Both the position numbers and the translations under genes were made by a program. A stretch of DNA of 64,000 nucleotides. It comes from Abelmoschus esculentus (Eukaryota; Streptophyta; Magnoliopsida; Malvales; Malvaceae). Under the pieces are notes generated by a model, which made no database searches, was not told the DNA's origin, and saw nothing but the letters and a program-made list of their open reading frames with translations. The stretch lies in the NCBI GenBank assembly GCA_035048815.1, contig JAUCBN010000025.1:6782501-6846500 (forward strand), given 5' to 3'. Of this stretch, positions 48,061-59,570 are shown piece by piece. Within the stretch, counting starts at the first letter, position 1; each line of letters begins with the position of its first letter.

Positions 48061-48234
48061 CAAGGACAGAGTCGGGATTTGGGGTTAAGAGGGACGACAA
48101 AATATAAATGTTTAGAAGTAAGGGGCAAATTCATAAAAAAATAATTTTTAAAAAATTTAAATAAGGGAGTAAAAGTAAAAAAAAATAGGGATGAGGGGCG
48201 ATTGCCCCTCTTCACCCATATAGTTTCGTCCCTG
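48061..48234. mobile_element. Small hAT-like MITE, 174 bp
   Basis: Ends CAAGGACAGAGTC and, complemented, CAGGGACGAAACTA are similar, and an inner hairpin GAGGGGCGATTGCCCCTC lies at 48193-48210. Flanks AATGTACT and AATGTATC agree at 6 of 8. Confidence 0.5.
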
Positions 48235-48242
48235 AATGTATC

Positions 48243-48707
48243 TATGTCCACAAAAGACAATGAACGACTATTTCTTATATTAACTTGATAGTACAATTAA
48301 GTTACAATCATAATATATAAAAAAATTAACCTCGGTATAATTATTAAAAAATCTCATACTGTACCGCAGGGACTTAACCTCAACACCCAGACCCATTTCA
48401 TTTTATCCCGCGGATCAATTTGAAACTTCTTTATATGAACAGAAGCTCTCATTTCGTTCGTTCACTCTTGCTCCGCTCTAAAATTTGTCTATATAAGCAT
48501 ACTTTAACATCTTTCTCAGTTCCATAGGCCCATTTTGGAATGGCCTTATCAGCTACCATTTGGATGAGATGAGATTGACAGTGAAATCAAGGCCATGATT
48601 GTGTCTCAAAAGGGTTACTATCGAGAAGAGATTTAGGGATAAGGTTCCAAGCTTGAGGAGGTTTTTGAAGAAGAAAGAGAAGCTCATGAGAAATTACAGA
48701 TGCATGT
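48243..48707. other. Short intergenic region with a possible coding scrap
   Basis: 48600-48705 contains an open stretch translating to an acidic coiled-coil-like peptide (KLEEVFEEEREAHEKLQMH). It is interrupted by stops upstream and by the hAT element downstream. Gene of origin not recognised. Confidence 0.3.
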
Positions 48708-49110
48708 TAGGGTTAGGATGATTAACCGTAAAATCAAAAATTGAAAATCGAATTGAAACAATATGATTTATAAATTTATAAATTGTGTTTAACTGTGATT
48801 AACTAAATTTTATTTTTTTAATTACTTTTGAAAAGTAAAAATATATATTTTATATTTAAAATATTATATATATTATTTTCACTTAAAAATAAATTTTTAA
48901 TAAATATTTATGAAAAAAATATCTTAAATTTTTACCTTTTAAAGTTTAAAAATCATAAAATAAAGCTATTTTATCAAAATAAAATATATATATTTTTAAA
49001 AAACTAATGTTAATATGAAAAACTGTAAACCGAGATTAACCGAATCATAAACCGGTAGTTACTAAAATAATTTACCGACTTAAACGAAAACCGAACCGAA
49101 TGCACCCCTA
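48708..49110. mobile_element. hAT-type MITE, 403 bp
   Basis: It starts TAGGGTTAGGATGATTAACC and ends CCGAATGCACCCCTA. Flanks ATGCATGT (48700-48707) and ATGCATAT (49111-49118) match at 7 of 8. Subterminal AACCG words lie in opposite orientation at the two ends. Confidence 0.75.
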
Positions 49111-49118
49111 ATGCATAT

Positions 49119-49995
49119 AGCTTTCTACAAGAACAATTGCATCTCCATTTTTGATATGTTCAGAGAAACGTAAACTATTTTTTTTAATCATCGATATCTA
49201 ATTCATTAATTCAAATCAAATAGTGCATATTCATTACGAGGACCCTCCCAACCTAAGCTTGTCTTCCTTTGCCTAGGTGGTGAGGGGAACAAGCAAGGGT
49301 TCATAAACGTAAAATATGGTACACCATGACTCTGCATTTATGTGTTGGCCATATGTTGGGTTTTAAACAAAACATCAACCACATGAGCCAATATTCTTCA
49401 ATCCATCAATATGCATGTTTTGATGATTGGCTGGCCGCTGATTAACCGGTGGCCGAAAATCATGTTCTGACAGTTTTCCACTATAGTCTAAACTAAAAGC
49501 TCGACACAATCGAGCTTGGATCCAAGCTGTGTTAGAAAGCGGAAAATGCAATAGGATGACATTAGTTCATATTTTACACTGCAAATGAGTCGAAACAAAA
49601 TATATGCGAGGCACGATGAGGACAAATGGGTTCATACTTCATAGTTCAGTATAAGGACAAGATAGTTCTATACATCGGATGTTCTTACCGAGTTTGACAA
49701 CACCTTCAAGGAGATTCATTTGAGATTGCCATGACTCATACACAGGGAATCCACTCAAGCAACAATGTCGCCTTCTTCGGGATTCAATGGCAGTAAGACC
49801 AGGACTTTTGACAAACATTTTCATGGTGTTTCATAACTAGTATTTCACTCTTTAAGTATTCCAACATCATATTAAACAACTTGAAACAAGAACTAGAACA
49901 TGTTGGCATTGGCAAGACATTTTTTTGAGTAAATGATGAAAGCAGCTACTATGAACTTGAACTGTAAGATCTTTTAGTCATGTAATTGGTGCAAG
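49119..49995. other. Intergenic, includes the 3' flank of the dehydrogenase gene
   Basis: No gene recognised. The 200 bp or so beside 49996 probably hold the dehydrogenase 3' untranslated region. A 61-codon minus-strand frame (49639-49824) has no recognisable features. Confidence 0.4.
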
Positions 49996-52348
49996 TCAAC
50001 TGTAACGTGTCGAGTCATCTAACAGGGATAACTTCTGTTTCTTCTCGCTATATTCAACTATGGCCGATGGTGGAAGGTGACTGATACAGATTTCATGCAC
50101 CGTCGTAAAGAGAGGGAACAACTCTAGCCATCCACGATGGCTTAAAACTTCGTAGACCTCTCTTGCCGTTGATACACCCTACGTACAATAAACGAATATC
50201 ATAAGTTAATTCGGAATCAAGAAACTATGTATTGAAAATATAATCAATTTCGTGTGAAGCTGTCGATTTATGTATTCCGGTCATTTTAAACATGTTAGTG
50301 TGTAAGATTCACTTGGCTTGTTTTAAGTTCTACTTGTAATTTCTGGCCTTGCAGCATCTCAGCTTCAAGCTCATCAAAAGATCTGTATACTAAAAATGTT
50401 ATGGTCAGAATTTCCGTTTTATAATGTCAACTCTTGTTCACCAAATCACTAAGCTAACCTTTTCCCTCCATTCCTAGCAAATGCCTCGGCGACTTTTCGA
50501 TTTCTTCCCCCCACTATAACAAACAGCATAGTTTTAGAATCAAAGTAGATTAATTATCTCAAACAGAAGGTCTAAAGATGCATGTTTTCTTACAGCATGT
50601 TGTGATGACATCGGCAACTCCGCAGCTCTCAAAGAAGGTACTATCCCTAACAGACGAAAATAACAGTTTGGAGAAAGCTTTCATCTTTCTTAGACCGATT
50701 CTCATTATCGCAGCCTTATAAATTCCGTAGTAACAGTGAAAAATGATGCGGAAAGGAATATTTAAAAACTATATAAAAGAAAGAGAGGGAAACCCATCTA
50801 TATTCTATACTAACCTTTGTGTTATTTCCCATGTCAAGTCCGTCCACGAAACCTGTGAGGTTATGGATTAGGATCGCTTTTAATTCGTTAGCTCATGCAG
50901 AAGGATGAAAACAAGACGTTACGACATTACATACCGGCTGCAATGGCCACCATATTCTTCAAAGTTCCACATAATTCAACCCCTTCCACATCTTGGACCT
51001 GTTTGATCAAGAAAATAGAGGGCCAAAGTATTTCTTAAACTTAATTACATTACAATTGTTCCTTCTGCTCTCTACTGATTCAATGATTAGCAGAAACAGT
51101 TCTACCAACATTAAGATTTACGGATATATCTAGAGTATCCAATCCATAAATCCGATACTAATTGAAACTCGAAAAAAAATGCATATCAATGTTACTCACA
51201 GGAGGGACCATGAAATAAGGGGTACTGAATAATTTAACCCATTGTTCAGCAATCTCCCGATTGTCTCGGTATCCAACTGTTGCTTCACTGAACTTCTCCA
51301 CAGCAATCTATAGACTCAATCAATCAACATGCGAGAAAACGAATGGCAAAACAACATTTGAATTTGTACATGAACTTCTCAAGTACATCGATTGATTACC
51401 TCATTCGCAATATTGCCCCCATTAGAACCGAACAATTGATGCCGAGCTGCTCCAATATAAGATTGGAGATCATGCAAGGGCCTTCCATTTTGACCTCCAT
51501 TCCTTTAATAAGAGAAATAGCCTCAACATCTCTCCTTACTTTACCAACAAGCCTCTTGCATATACCCTCCATGAATTGATGAGGGGTCACAAAGACCAAC
51601 ATGTTTGCATCTTTAACTGCAGAATTTCGACCCGAAAACAAGAACATATATCACTTAATGCAAGAAATCTAGATCAACCGAAAAGGGGAAATCGATTACC
51701 AGCATTGTCGAGGTCCGGATCCGCAACAACATTTTTACCAAGCCTAATACCAGGGAGATATTTAACATTTTCCTATTGAAAGAAAAACCAAGTCCAGTTA
51801 GGTGAAATCTACAAGGCAAATAAACAAATGAATGTTCTCAAGTGCTCACATTAGTTTTGTTAATAATATCAGTAAGCTTCTCACCAGATTGCAAAGTCTC
51901 CTCAAACACCCACATCCTCACTTCATCTAAATTTTCCATTACAACAACGTGAAATCAAATCAAATCCAAAATCCAAAACCTTAAAAGTTCAAACTTTTCA
52001 TCATTTCCACCATATGAATTTCACGATTCAACATAAAAGAAAGTAAAGGGAAAGACAAATACCATGAAAATTGTTTAGCTTGAGAGTGTTGGAAGCAATG
52101 AGCTTAGTAGCAACACTTCCACAATTTCCACTACCAACAACAGTGACCTTGGATGTAAAGCCAACACCTTGGCCATCATTCCCAGAATTGTAAGATGTTG
52201 CAGTTTCAGTTTCACCTTCTTTCTGTGGGGCTGACACGGGTTCAAAGGCGGGTGCCATGGAAATGAAAGTTGAGAAACCGGAAATGGAAGACAAGTTAGA
52301 AAAGAGGGATGATGAAGAAGAAGAATATAAGGGGAACCGGAATCGCAT
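49996..52348 (-). pseudogene. GPDH: NAD-dependent glycerol-3-phosphate dehydrogenase, probable plastid form, frameshifted
   Basis: The enzyme interconverts dihydroxyacetone phosphate and glycerol-3-phosphate for glycerolipid synthesis. Exons (minus): 52348-52063, 51926-51850, 51772-51700, 51616-51400, 51307-51200, 50998-50935, 50852-50815, 50714-50594, 50513-50459, 50382-50334, 50178-49996, all GT-AG. The first 60 or so residues are Ser-rich and poor in acids near the start (MRFRFPLYSSSSSSLFS), like a chloroplast transit peptide. Visible motifs: Rossmann loop VVGSGNCG (70-77), FVTPHQF, LIKGMEV, VELCGTLKNMVAIAAGF (active-site Lys) and ITTCLGGRNRKVAEAF. Lesion: one base is missing in the MGA(N) codons at 51414-51415 (about residue 213). 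Exon 4 then has 217 instead of 218 bases and the frame is lost before exon 5. The loop also has Cys76 (TGT, 52123-52121) where Trp is usual. Restoring that base would give about 423 residues. It may be a real pseudogene or a sequencing error. Confidence 0.88.
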
Positions 52349-54362
52349 GAGGGCGGAGCTGACAGATAGGTTTTCGTGACCAACTATGAAACCGTGTTAT
52401 TTTTTTGTTGAAATCCGTCGATCTACTCTATGTTTCTTTCCTTTCTCTACTGGGGTTTTCTCTACAAGTGGAAGCGACTCTGATTTTGGACTGGATTTTG
52501 CACAGAAGCAGTAATTTTTGTACTGACAATGATAGGGATGTTTCGGCCATGGATCAATGAAGAGACTGAAGCCTGCCAAGAGTAAGACCCCTTTTTTCAT
52601 TGAGTTTACAGGAAAATCATTACCTTTTATTATTTCAATATTATTACGTTTTATTATTAAGTAGTTATTTAAAAAATAAATAATCTTAATTATTTAAATT
52701 ATAAATAATAATCTCAACTTTACGATATCAAAATTACGTTTTCAAATAATAAAAAAAGTTAAATTTTGATAAAAAATATTTTTTAAAAGTAATTATTGAT
52801 TTAAACTCATAAATTATTACGTGGGTCCATTTTCCCATAAGAATAGGCAAGTGAGAGGCCCATTTTCATGTTGCTCAAATACAAGGCCCACATTGTCTTA
52901 ATATTTCCACGCCATTTCTTATTTGGTTAAACTATGTTCTAAATCCTTGTACTATCTATGCATTTAGAGTTCAGTCTCATTTAGTTCGATAAGACAGCCT
53001 TCACTCAAGACATTGTCAATTCCTAGTTAACACTAAATTATATACATATTAAGGGTGAGTATTCGATCGAATCAAATTATTTTTTTAATTTAATAAAGTT
53101 GAGGAGTCATAATTTGTCATTTAAGTTTTTTTTTTTTTAATTTTTTATTCAAGTTGTTCAATTTTTTTTAAATCTAATATCGCTCTGCTACTATTATGAA
53201 TGTCATGTCTTAATGTAAAATCACTTGTTAAAAAATCATTTGATAAATAGTTTTTTTCAGTGATGCAGTTGATTTATACTGACTATTAGAATTAGAAAAT
53301 AGTACAGGGACGGGGACCATAATTTGACCTATAAATTACAACATTTCAATCTACTTGAGTAATCTTCGCAAAGTTTTGATGGTTGTTTTAGTTTTTTCTA
53401 GAAAAATATATGGGACTTGGAAATGATCATACAATATTTTCATTGATTGGTGAACTAAATTGATAGGGAGAACTAATTTGCAAAGTTTGTAGTTGGATGA
53501 TCAAATTGAATAAAATAAGAAATTGAGGGACTAAATTGATAAAAAGAGAGAATTTATATTGTCAAAAGGAGAAGTTAAAATTATATAGGTATTCTAAAAT
53601 TATTGGGTAACATGTAATTTAAATTTGGTCAAAATGAACATAAAAAGGAGGAATTGAAGAAACAATGAAATCATGCAAGCAAAGGACTAAATTTAAAAAA
53701 CATGAAATTTTTAGTTAAAAAGGGGAAAGTTTAATTGTTTGAATTGGTAAAATATGAACTCGAAAATCAATTCTCTATTTGTTTATATTTTTGAAGTGCA
53801 ATTTTTTGTTCACGAAGCAAGTGTATTTAAATTAATTTCATCAAATAGTTTAATTTTATTTATTGGAATATATGATTTAGTGATATAAAGGTTTAATGGA
53901 AAATTTTAACCTCAAGACAAAAATCACATATTAAAACACTAAAAATATAATAAAATGACTAAAATTTTCAAAAGCACATAATATAGAGAATTATTTTTAG
54001 GCAAAATTAAATATTTTAATAAAAAATTTGGTGAAGAGATTTTTTAATTTTAAAGTGTTTTTAGTGATAAAAAAACACAGTTACCGTTCGTGATATCTCA
54101 AATAGTATAATTATAGTTATTTTATCTTGGGAAACAAATATAGTTTGTGATAGTAACATAAGAAATATTTAAATTTTTATTTTCGTTCAATCTTGAATTA
54201 TTCGATTTAATTATATTTAATTATGTTCATTTTAATAATATTATTAATATTTTAATATTTTAATTTTATTTTTTAGATTATAAATACAATTGTCTAACAA
54301 TCTTAAAATAAATTTGTTATAAATTTAATTTAAAGCCTTTTTGTACTCGATTATTTTTAATG
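52349..54362. other. Upstream of the dehydrogenase gene and AT-rich intergenic DNA
   Basis: The first few hundred bases likely hold the dehydrogenase promoter and leader. An open frame at 52397-52600 on the minus strand has no recognisable domain. AAGGGTGAGTATTCGATCG (53051) resembles a lone hAT terminus. The rest is AT-rich with no gene seen. Confidence 0.4.
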
Positions 54363-57300
54363 AAATGTGACATCCTAACCCCTAGTTAGGAGATAGAAGC
54401 GTCACCCGGACATATAAACTTATACCAGACCAATCGATTTGTTTATTTGCAAGACATTTCAAGCCATACATATGTGATACATATCAATTTTTGAGGTTAA
54501 TTTAAAACTTTTTCCAACCTTAAGCTTATATCGTTTCACCAATTACAATTCACTTATTATTCAATCTTGAACTTAATCTAAAATTTGGGGCCCATTCTGA
54601 ACTTTAAACAACTTTAGGAACCTCTAAATCGAAATGTGGTGTTAGTAATGCTCATTTGTAAACTTTTTTTAAGGCCATTTAATTCTATTTTAAATATAAT
54701 AAAATTATATTTGGAAATGACTATTTTGTCCTCATTATTTAGCTTATAAATAGTGGACATATTTTCTCATTTGAGATATCCCTTAGCAAGTGTTTGCTTT
54801 AGAAACACTCTTTTTGGTTTCGTTAAACCTATATTGAGTGTTGTTTTTGAGTTGAGAGAAGAACAATACCACTAGAGTTCGTTCCATCTTTCAGGTGTAC
54901 GAAATTTGGAGAGTCGTATTTAACCTCAAGGGGTCGTTCGTCCATTGTAGCGATTACACACATCGGGGCGAATTCGCTTCTAAGGCTGTGATTAATACCA
55001 CGACACAGTTTGGTTTCGAATAATTATTTTATTTTTTTCCATTCAGTTCTAACGCCTTATTTTGCAGTAGTCTATTTTTCCAACAATTTAGAAGCGAATT
55101 CGACGCTGCAAATAATGCTTCGGTATTACTATCTCTGATTAAAGTTTTAAAATATTTTATTATTTGATATTCACGGTAATGACCTTGAACACGAGACGGA
55201 AGAAAACTTGAATTATCTTTCTCCTCTAAGCAATTTTATTTGATTGCTATATTTGATCATCCATGAGAATCAATTTGGTGAGATATTGTCAAACACCTTG
55301 ATAGATTTATCGATCTAGATATTTTTAAAATGATGACTAAAGAAATAGAAATTTATTTGGTGCATTTTAAAATCTTTTAGCTTGAATCTATATGATATAC
55401 TATAATGTTTCTTTAAATATTTAATAATTATTATTAAATGTTTTAGTAACTTAATAATGTTGTTTTAATATATTACATAAATTATAGATTTTGTGCTAAT
55501 ATAATTTATATGTGTTTTAAACATCTTATTATATTTTACCAAACATTCATGTTAAAAAACATGTGAAATACGTTTGAAAAAAAGAATATTTTTAATAGAT
55601 ATACATTTTTTCCCCTTATTGCAACAATTTCTTGTAAGGAATTTAGACAACATGACAGTGGAAGAAAATGTAAACATTGATGGAATGATTCTCCAAGCCA
55701 AATATTCTTATTGAGGAGCTATCAAGAATATAATACGATTTCCATAATTTATTAAAAGGGAGTCTCAGAGATTTAAAATAGATTGTTGATTCATGTGATG
55801 TGATTGTCATGATAAATTCCAAATTATTTCTGATTAAAAACGATGATGCAAAGAGTAAAGTTGCAGGCATGGTGAGAATGATCAAGTCTATTTAGAATTA
55901 TGAATCTACCTATAAAGTCAGATTATTTAGATTTATTACCTATCAATTCATACTTTATCACATGAATTTATATTGTGCCTTCAAAACTAGCCTTTAACTC
56001 AGTGAGCATGTTTTGAACTAGTATAAAGGTTAAGTCTAGAATGAATGACTATTTTAAGAATATTGAGCCTTACATTAAATTTGCTTAGTAAAATATTGAA
56101 GTGAATAAAACTATCAATCATATTTTGACCATAATTAAAGAAAGAGAAAAATTCATAGATGACTTATCAAAAAGCATTATGAAAATGCATGTCTAGGATT
56201 AGTTTTATGAAAGACTTGGTATTTAAGCATGCCTAGTGCAACACCTCTCTTTCATGATAACCTACCTGGTGCATTGTTCTTCAATGTGCTCACTTTATAA
56301 AAAATACTATGACAAATAAGATCTCTTTAAACTTAGTGTAGAGGTTAAAAGAAAAGAGATTAATTTGGTTGAGTAGAATACCAAATTTAGTCATAGTAAA
56401 TAAAGTATATGATGGTCTCTTCGGGGCTAAAATGTTGAATGAGAAAATGATAAACATTAGTGATACTAAAAATTTATTGTAGCTAGTAAATTTCTTTGAG
56501 CTCTTCTCTAAGTAGAAGAAAGGAAATAGATGGTCTATCCTAGTAGTTATGTTGAAATCTCTTGTAGCAAACTTGAGATAATTTTTCTGTTGAGAGAAAA
56601 AGTTAAAAACTCATAGTAAACTTTTCCATAATATTCCTAATTCAACTCTTTTATGAGAAAGAATGAAAAAAAGTCATGAATGACAACTGATGAGATATAA
56701 GAAATTTTATAATCGTTTGAGATTATGTATACTAATCTAAATGATTAGTAACTTCCCAAAACTTTGAAAATATAATCATGTGCAAACAAGATTTGAGTTT
56801 GTTAAAAGCTTAGTTTTATGGTTAAAACTCATAGCAAACTTACTCTAACATAAATTGAGTATTTGTTTACACGATTATCCAAGACACTTATGGATTTACT
56901 TCTATCTTAAAATGTTAGAAATGTGGGGGTGTCTTAAAGTGATGATTAAATTCAGAGAAGAACCTAGAGATCCGCTTACCAAAGGATAAAGACGGAAATT
57001 GGTTCTTAGTTCGTCGAGGGGATGGGTTTAAAGCCTATTGGTTGAGGAATTCATTATGGATACCCAACTTAGTCATCTAAGTTCAATGTGGTCAAACGAA
57101 ACCATGAAGAGATCCGCTTACCAAAGGATAAAGACAGAAATTGGTTCTTAGTTCGTCCATTGTAGCGATTACACAGATCAGTGCAAATTCGCTTCTAAGG
57201 CAGTGGTTAATACCACGACACGGTTTGGTTTTGAATAATTATTTTATATTTTCCAATTAGTTCTAACGCCTCGTTTTGTAGCAGTCTATTTTTCCAACAT
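54363..57300 (+). mobile_element. Decayed copia-type retrotransposon
   Basis: The left part resembles an LTR: TATA box (TATAAATAGTGGACA, about 54746) and an end at CCAACA near 55092. A 150-bp direct repeat of that end recurs at 57152-57300. Between them is unreadable coding debris. Its end shows a copia RNase H tail, EPRDPLTKG followed by SSRGWV (about 56965-57030; DPLTKGL and SRGMGLKP in intact elements). GATCCGCTTACCAAAGGATA occurs twice (56970 and 57111), which suggests a local duplication. Outer boundaries and target duplication were not found. Confidence 0.5.
54940..55092 (+). repeat. Direct repeat, probable LTR end (partner 57152-57300)
   Basis: Shared sequence runs from GTTCGTCCATTGTAGCGATT through AATTCGCTTCTAAGG, ATACCACGACAC and TTCTAACGCC to AGTCTATTTTTCCAACA, with scattered differences. 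It is best explained as the 3' part of two LTRs. Confidence 0.65.
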
Positions 57301-57339
57301 GTGGGACTCTCAAACTTCATTCTCAAAAGTTTGGGCAAA

Positions 57340-57810
57340 AGTTTAGCTGTATCGATACGTCTATGGAGCAATATCAAAACTGCTAGTATCGAAACACTTC
57401 CTCAGTGTTTCGATACACTAACTCGTTGACTTAAGGTCAAGATAGCCTACCTGTATTGATACACCTACATGATGTATCGATATATGATCTTGTTTCGATA
57501 CACCGCCAAAGAGGTAACGAAACAAAAAGCTACTGAAAACCTTAGTATTGAAACACCCCCACAAGGGTTCCGATACGATTTGCTACTGGAGAATTGAGTA
57601 CCGAAACAGAGGCTAGGCGTTCCGAAATGTCTGGCTTTCATACTTAGAATTTTTTGAGGGGGTATTGATACACAGACAAATTGTATCGATACCCCAGCAC
57701 AAATTGTAGTTTCTAAGCTTCTAATTCACTTAAACTCTATTCACACATCACCTATTCAACCTCAATTCATTCTTATACTCTAAGGACCCAGTATATACAT
57801 ATTTAATTAT
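57340..57810 (-). repeat. Fragment of the element A LTR (GTATCGATAC-rich module)
   Basis: It matches 10310-10900 and 18790-19370 in the order of its words (TGTATCGATACGTC, TTTCGATACACCGCCAAAGAGG, CTAGGCGTTCCGAAATG, ACTCTAAGG). Neither LTR terminus is present. It abuts the end of the copia remnant on its left. Confidence 0.7.
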
Positions 57811-57862
57811 CAATAGGTAAGCATACCAATCTCATTACATTTGTCCAATTCCTCATTCAAGT

Positions 57863-58063
57863 TTGATATTCATGCCATTCAATTCTGATATGAGCACCAA
57901 CGACAGGGACCTGGAGGAGTACCTAAGTGGCCCCATCACACGTGCAAGGGCCAAGAAGTTTCAATCAGCCATGGAAAGCTTGTTCACATCAAGCTTTGAA
58001 CATGGGGAATTGGAATTCACAAGGGAGAATTACTTTGTTTTGCTTATGCATAATTTTGCATGA
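57863..58063 (+). pseudogene. C-terminal scrap of a retrotransposon pol
   Basis: It contains LSGPITRARAKKFQSAM, a motif (GP-M/I-TRARAK) found at the end of many plant gypsy polyproteins just before the 3' LTR. About 66 codons are open, with nothing recognisable upstream. Confidence 0.6.
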
Positions 58064-59570
58064 GAATATAAAGTTTTTTATACATATTAATGCATTGAAT
58101 AAGTGTACTGATCATTTAAGCATGCATAGTATTTAAGCATCTAGTTCATTTAGGGAAGTAGTTTATCTAGTCTTTTAAATAAACTATTTCATTCATGCAT
58201 GTAGTCATTAATAAAGTTAGTTCATTGATCAAACTAGTTCATTCATTAAACTAGTGCATTAATAAAACTAACTCTTATATTTTTTATGCATTTTTTTAAT
58301 TAAAATTTAAATAAAGTTTACCTTTATGATAGGTGAATGAAGGGAGATGAACAGTCACACAAAATGCAAGAATAAATTTCATATTGATCTCTATTTTTGA
58401 GCTGGATCCGGGACGATTTGAGTCTTGAAGTCTCTTTAAAGCTTATTCCTCTATCTCTTAGCTTTCCAACGCCTTTTGAATCACCTTAATCCGATATCGG
58501 AAGCTTGAGATATGATCGATTTACCGAAGATAGTGCAGGCTGGAATTTTCATTACGGGAACTTTATGCAAGGATGATTTGGATGAGTTTGAGCCAAGGAA
58601 GAGTCCCTTCATCTTCATCCAAGAGACAATTCATTGAAGGTCTTCTTTATTCACATATTCAAGTCAATTGAAAGCTGATTTTTATTCATACAAATGAGTG
58701 CCATCATTATGCAAATAATCAAGGCATTCAAGTCACTTCTTCATCATCTTTGGAGGCTATTTGTATTCTACATGAAGACAAGCAATGAAGACCCTCTTAA
58801 TGCATAATATTATGACATTAAAGAAGGTTAATTAGCTTGAGGATCAACATGAAATTCGAAGAGACACTCCCCTTTTGCTACCAAAGTGTCTACATACATC
58901 AAATGCTCATTTTCATCCTCTTTTTCTCCATGAAAGAGCAAGACAAGGCATCCCAAGAGTCCTTCCATCATTTGGACGAAATTATATGAATATTAAGCCT
59001 AAATTAAGTCCAAATTCATCACTCATACCTTGAACATTCATCCACTTAAAGATAGAAGAGAGAACAAAGCATTCAATAGCATTCATCACCATAAAGATGA
59101 AGCATTCATCTCTTGTTGTAAGACTCTTCATATGGTTTCTATGAACACTATAAATAGGAACATTTCCTTCATATGTATGACACAACTTTTATATAAGAAA
59201 ACTCTTTTGAAAGGTTGCTTTCAGCTTTTTTCTCGCGAGAACTCTATCGGCTTCAAGTAAAGCTTGTAGTTTTCATCCATTTCATCTTATTATCGCGTTG
59301 GTTCCTAGCTCTTTATAGCTAGTGGGTCACGTGCCACACTTCTACCACATCGAATCCATTATATTATATTGTTGGTTCCTAGCTCCATATAGCTAGTGGG
59401 TCACAATCCATTTATCCCTTAAAGTTACATACCAACGTCATTTCCATTACACATCCCTAACATTCCTTCATTTAGAATCATCACACTTCCATACACTTAA
59501 ATCTCTTCCATATCCTTCATTCCAACATTTCTTTATTATTATTCTTATTTCATTCTTATGCTTTATGTTT
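58064..59570 (+). repeat. Probable gypsy 3' LTR following the pol scrap
   Basis: Non-coding sequence downstream of the TRARAK motif, with a TATA box ACTATAAATAGGAA (59147-59160) as expected in an LTR. Near the end two copies of GTTGGTTCCTAGCTC, then TATAGCTAGTGGGTCAC, lie about 90 bp apart (59297-59345 and 59371-59412). LTR ends could not be fixed. Confidence 0.45.

Noticed and set aside
51343..51779. Plus-strand frames over the dehydrogenase
   Set aside because: Antisense to its exons 3 to 5.
52397..52600. 67-codon minus-strand frame upstream of the dehydrogenase
   Set aside because: No recognisable domain; more likely leader or promoter sequence. It is not in frame with a signal that would extend the protein convincingly.
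55643..55885. 80-codon minus-strand frame
   Set aside because: It lies in copia debris and has no recognisable protein features.
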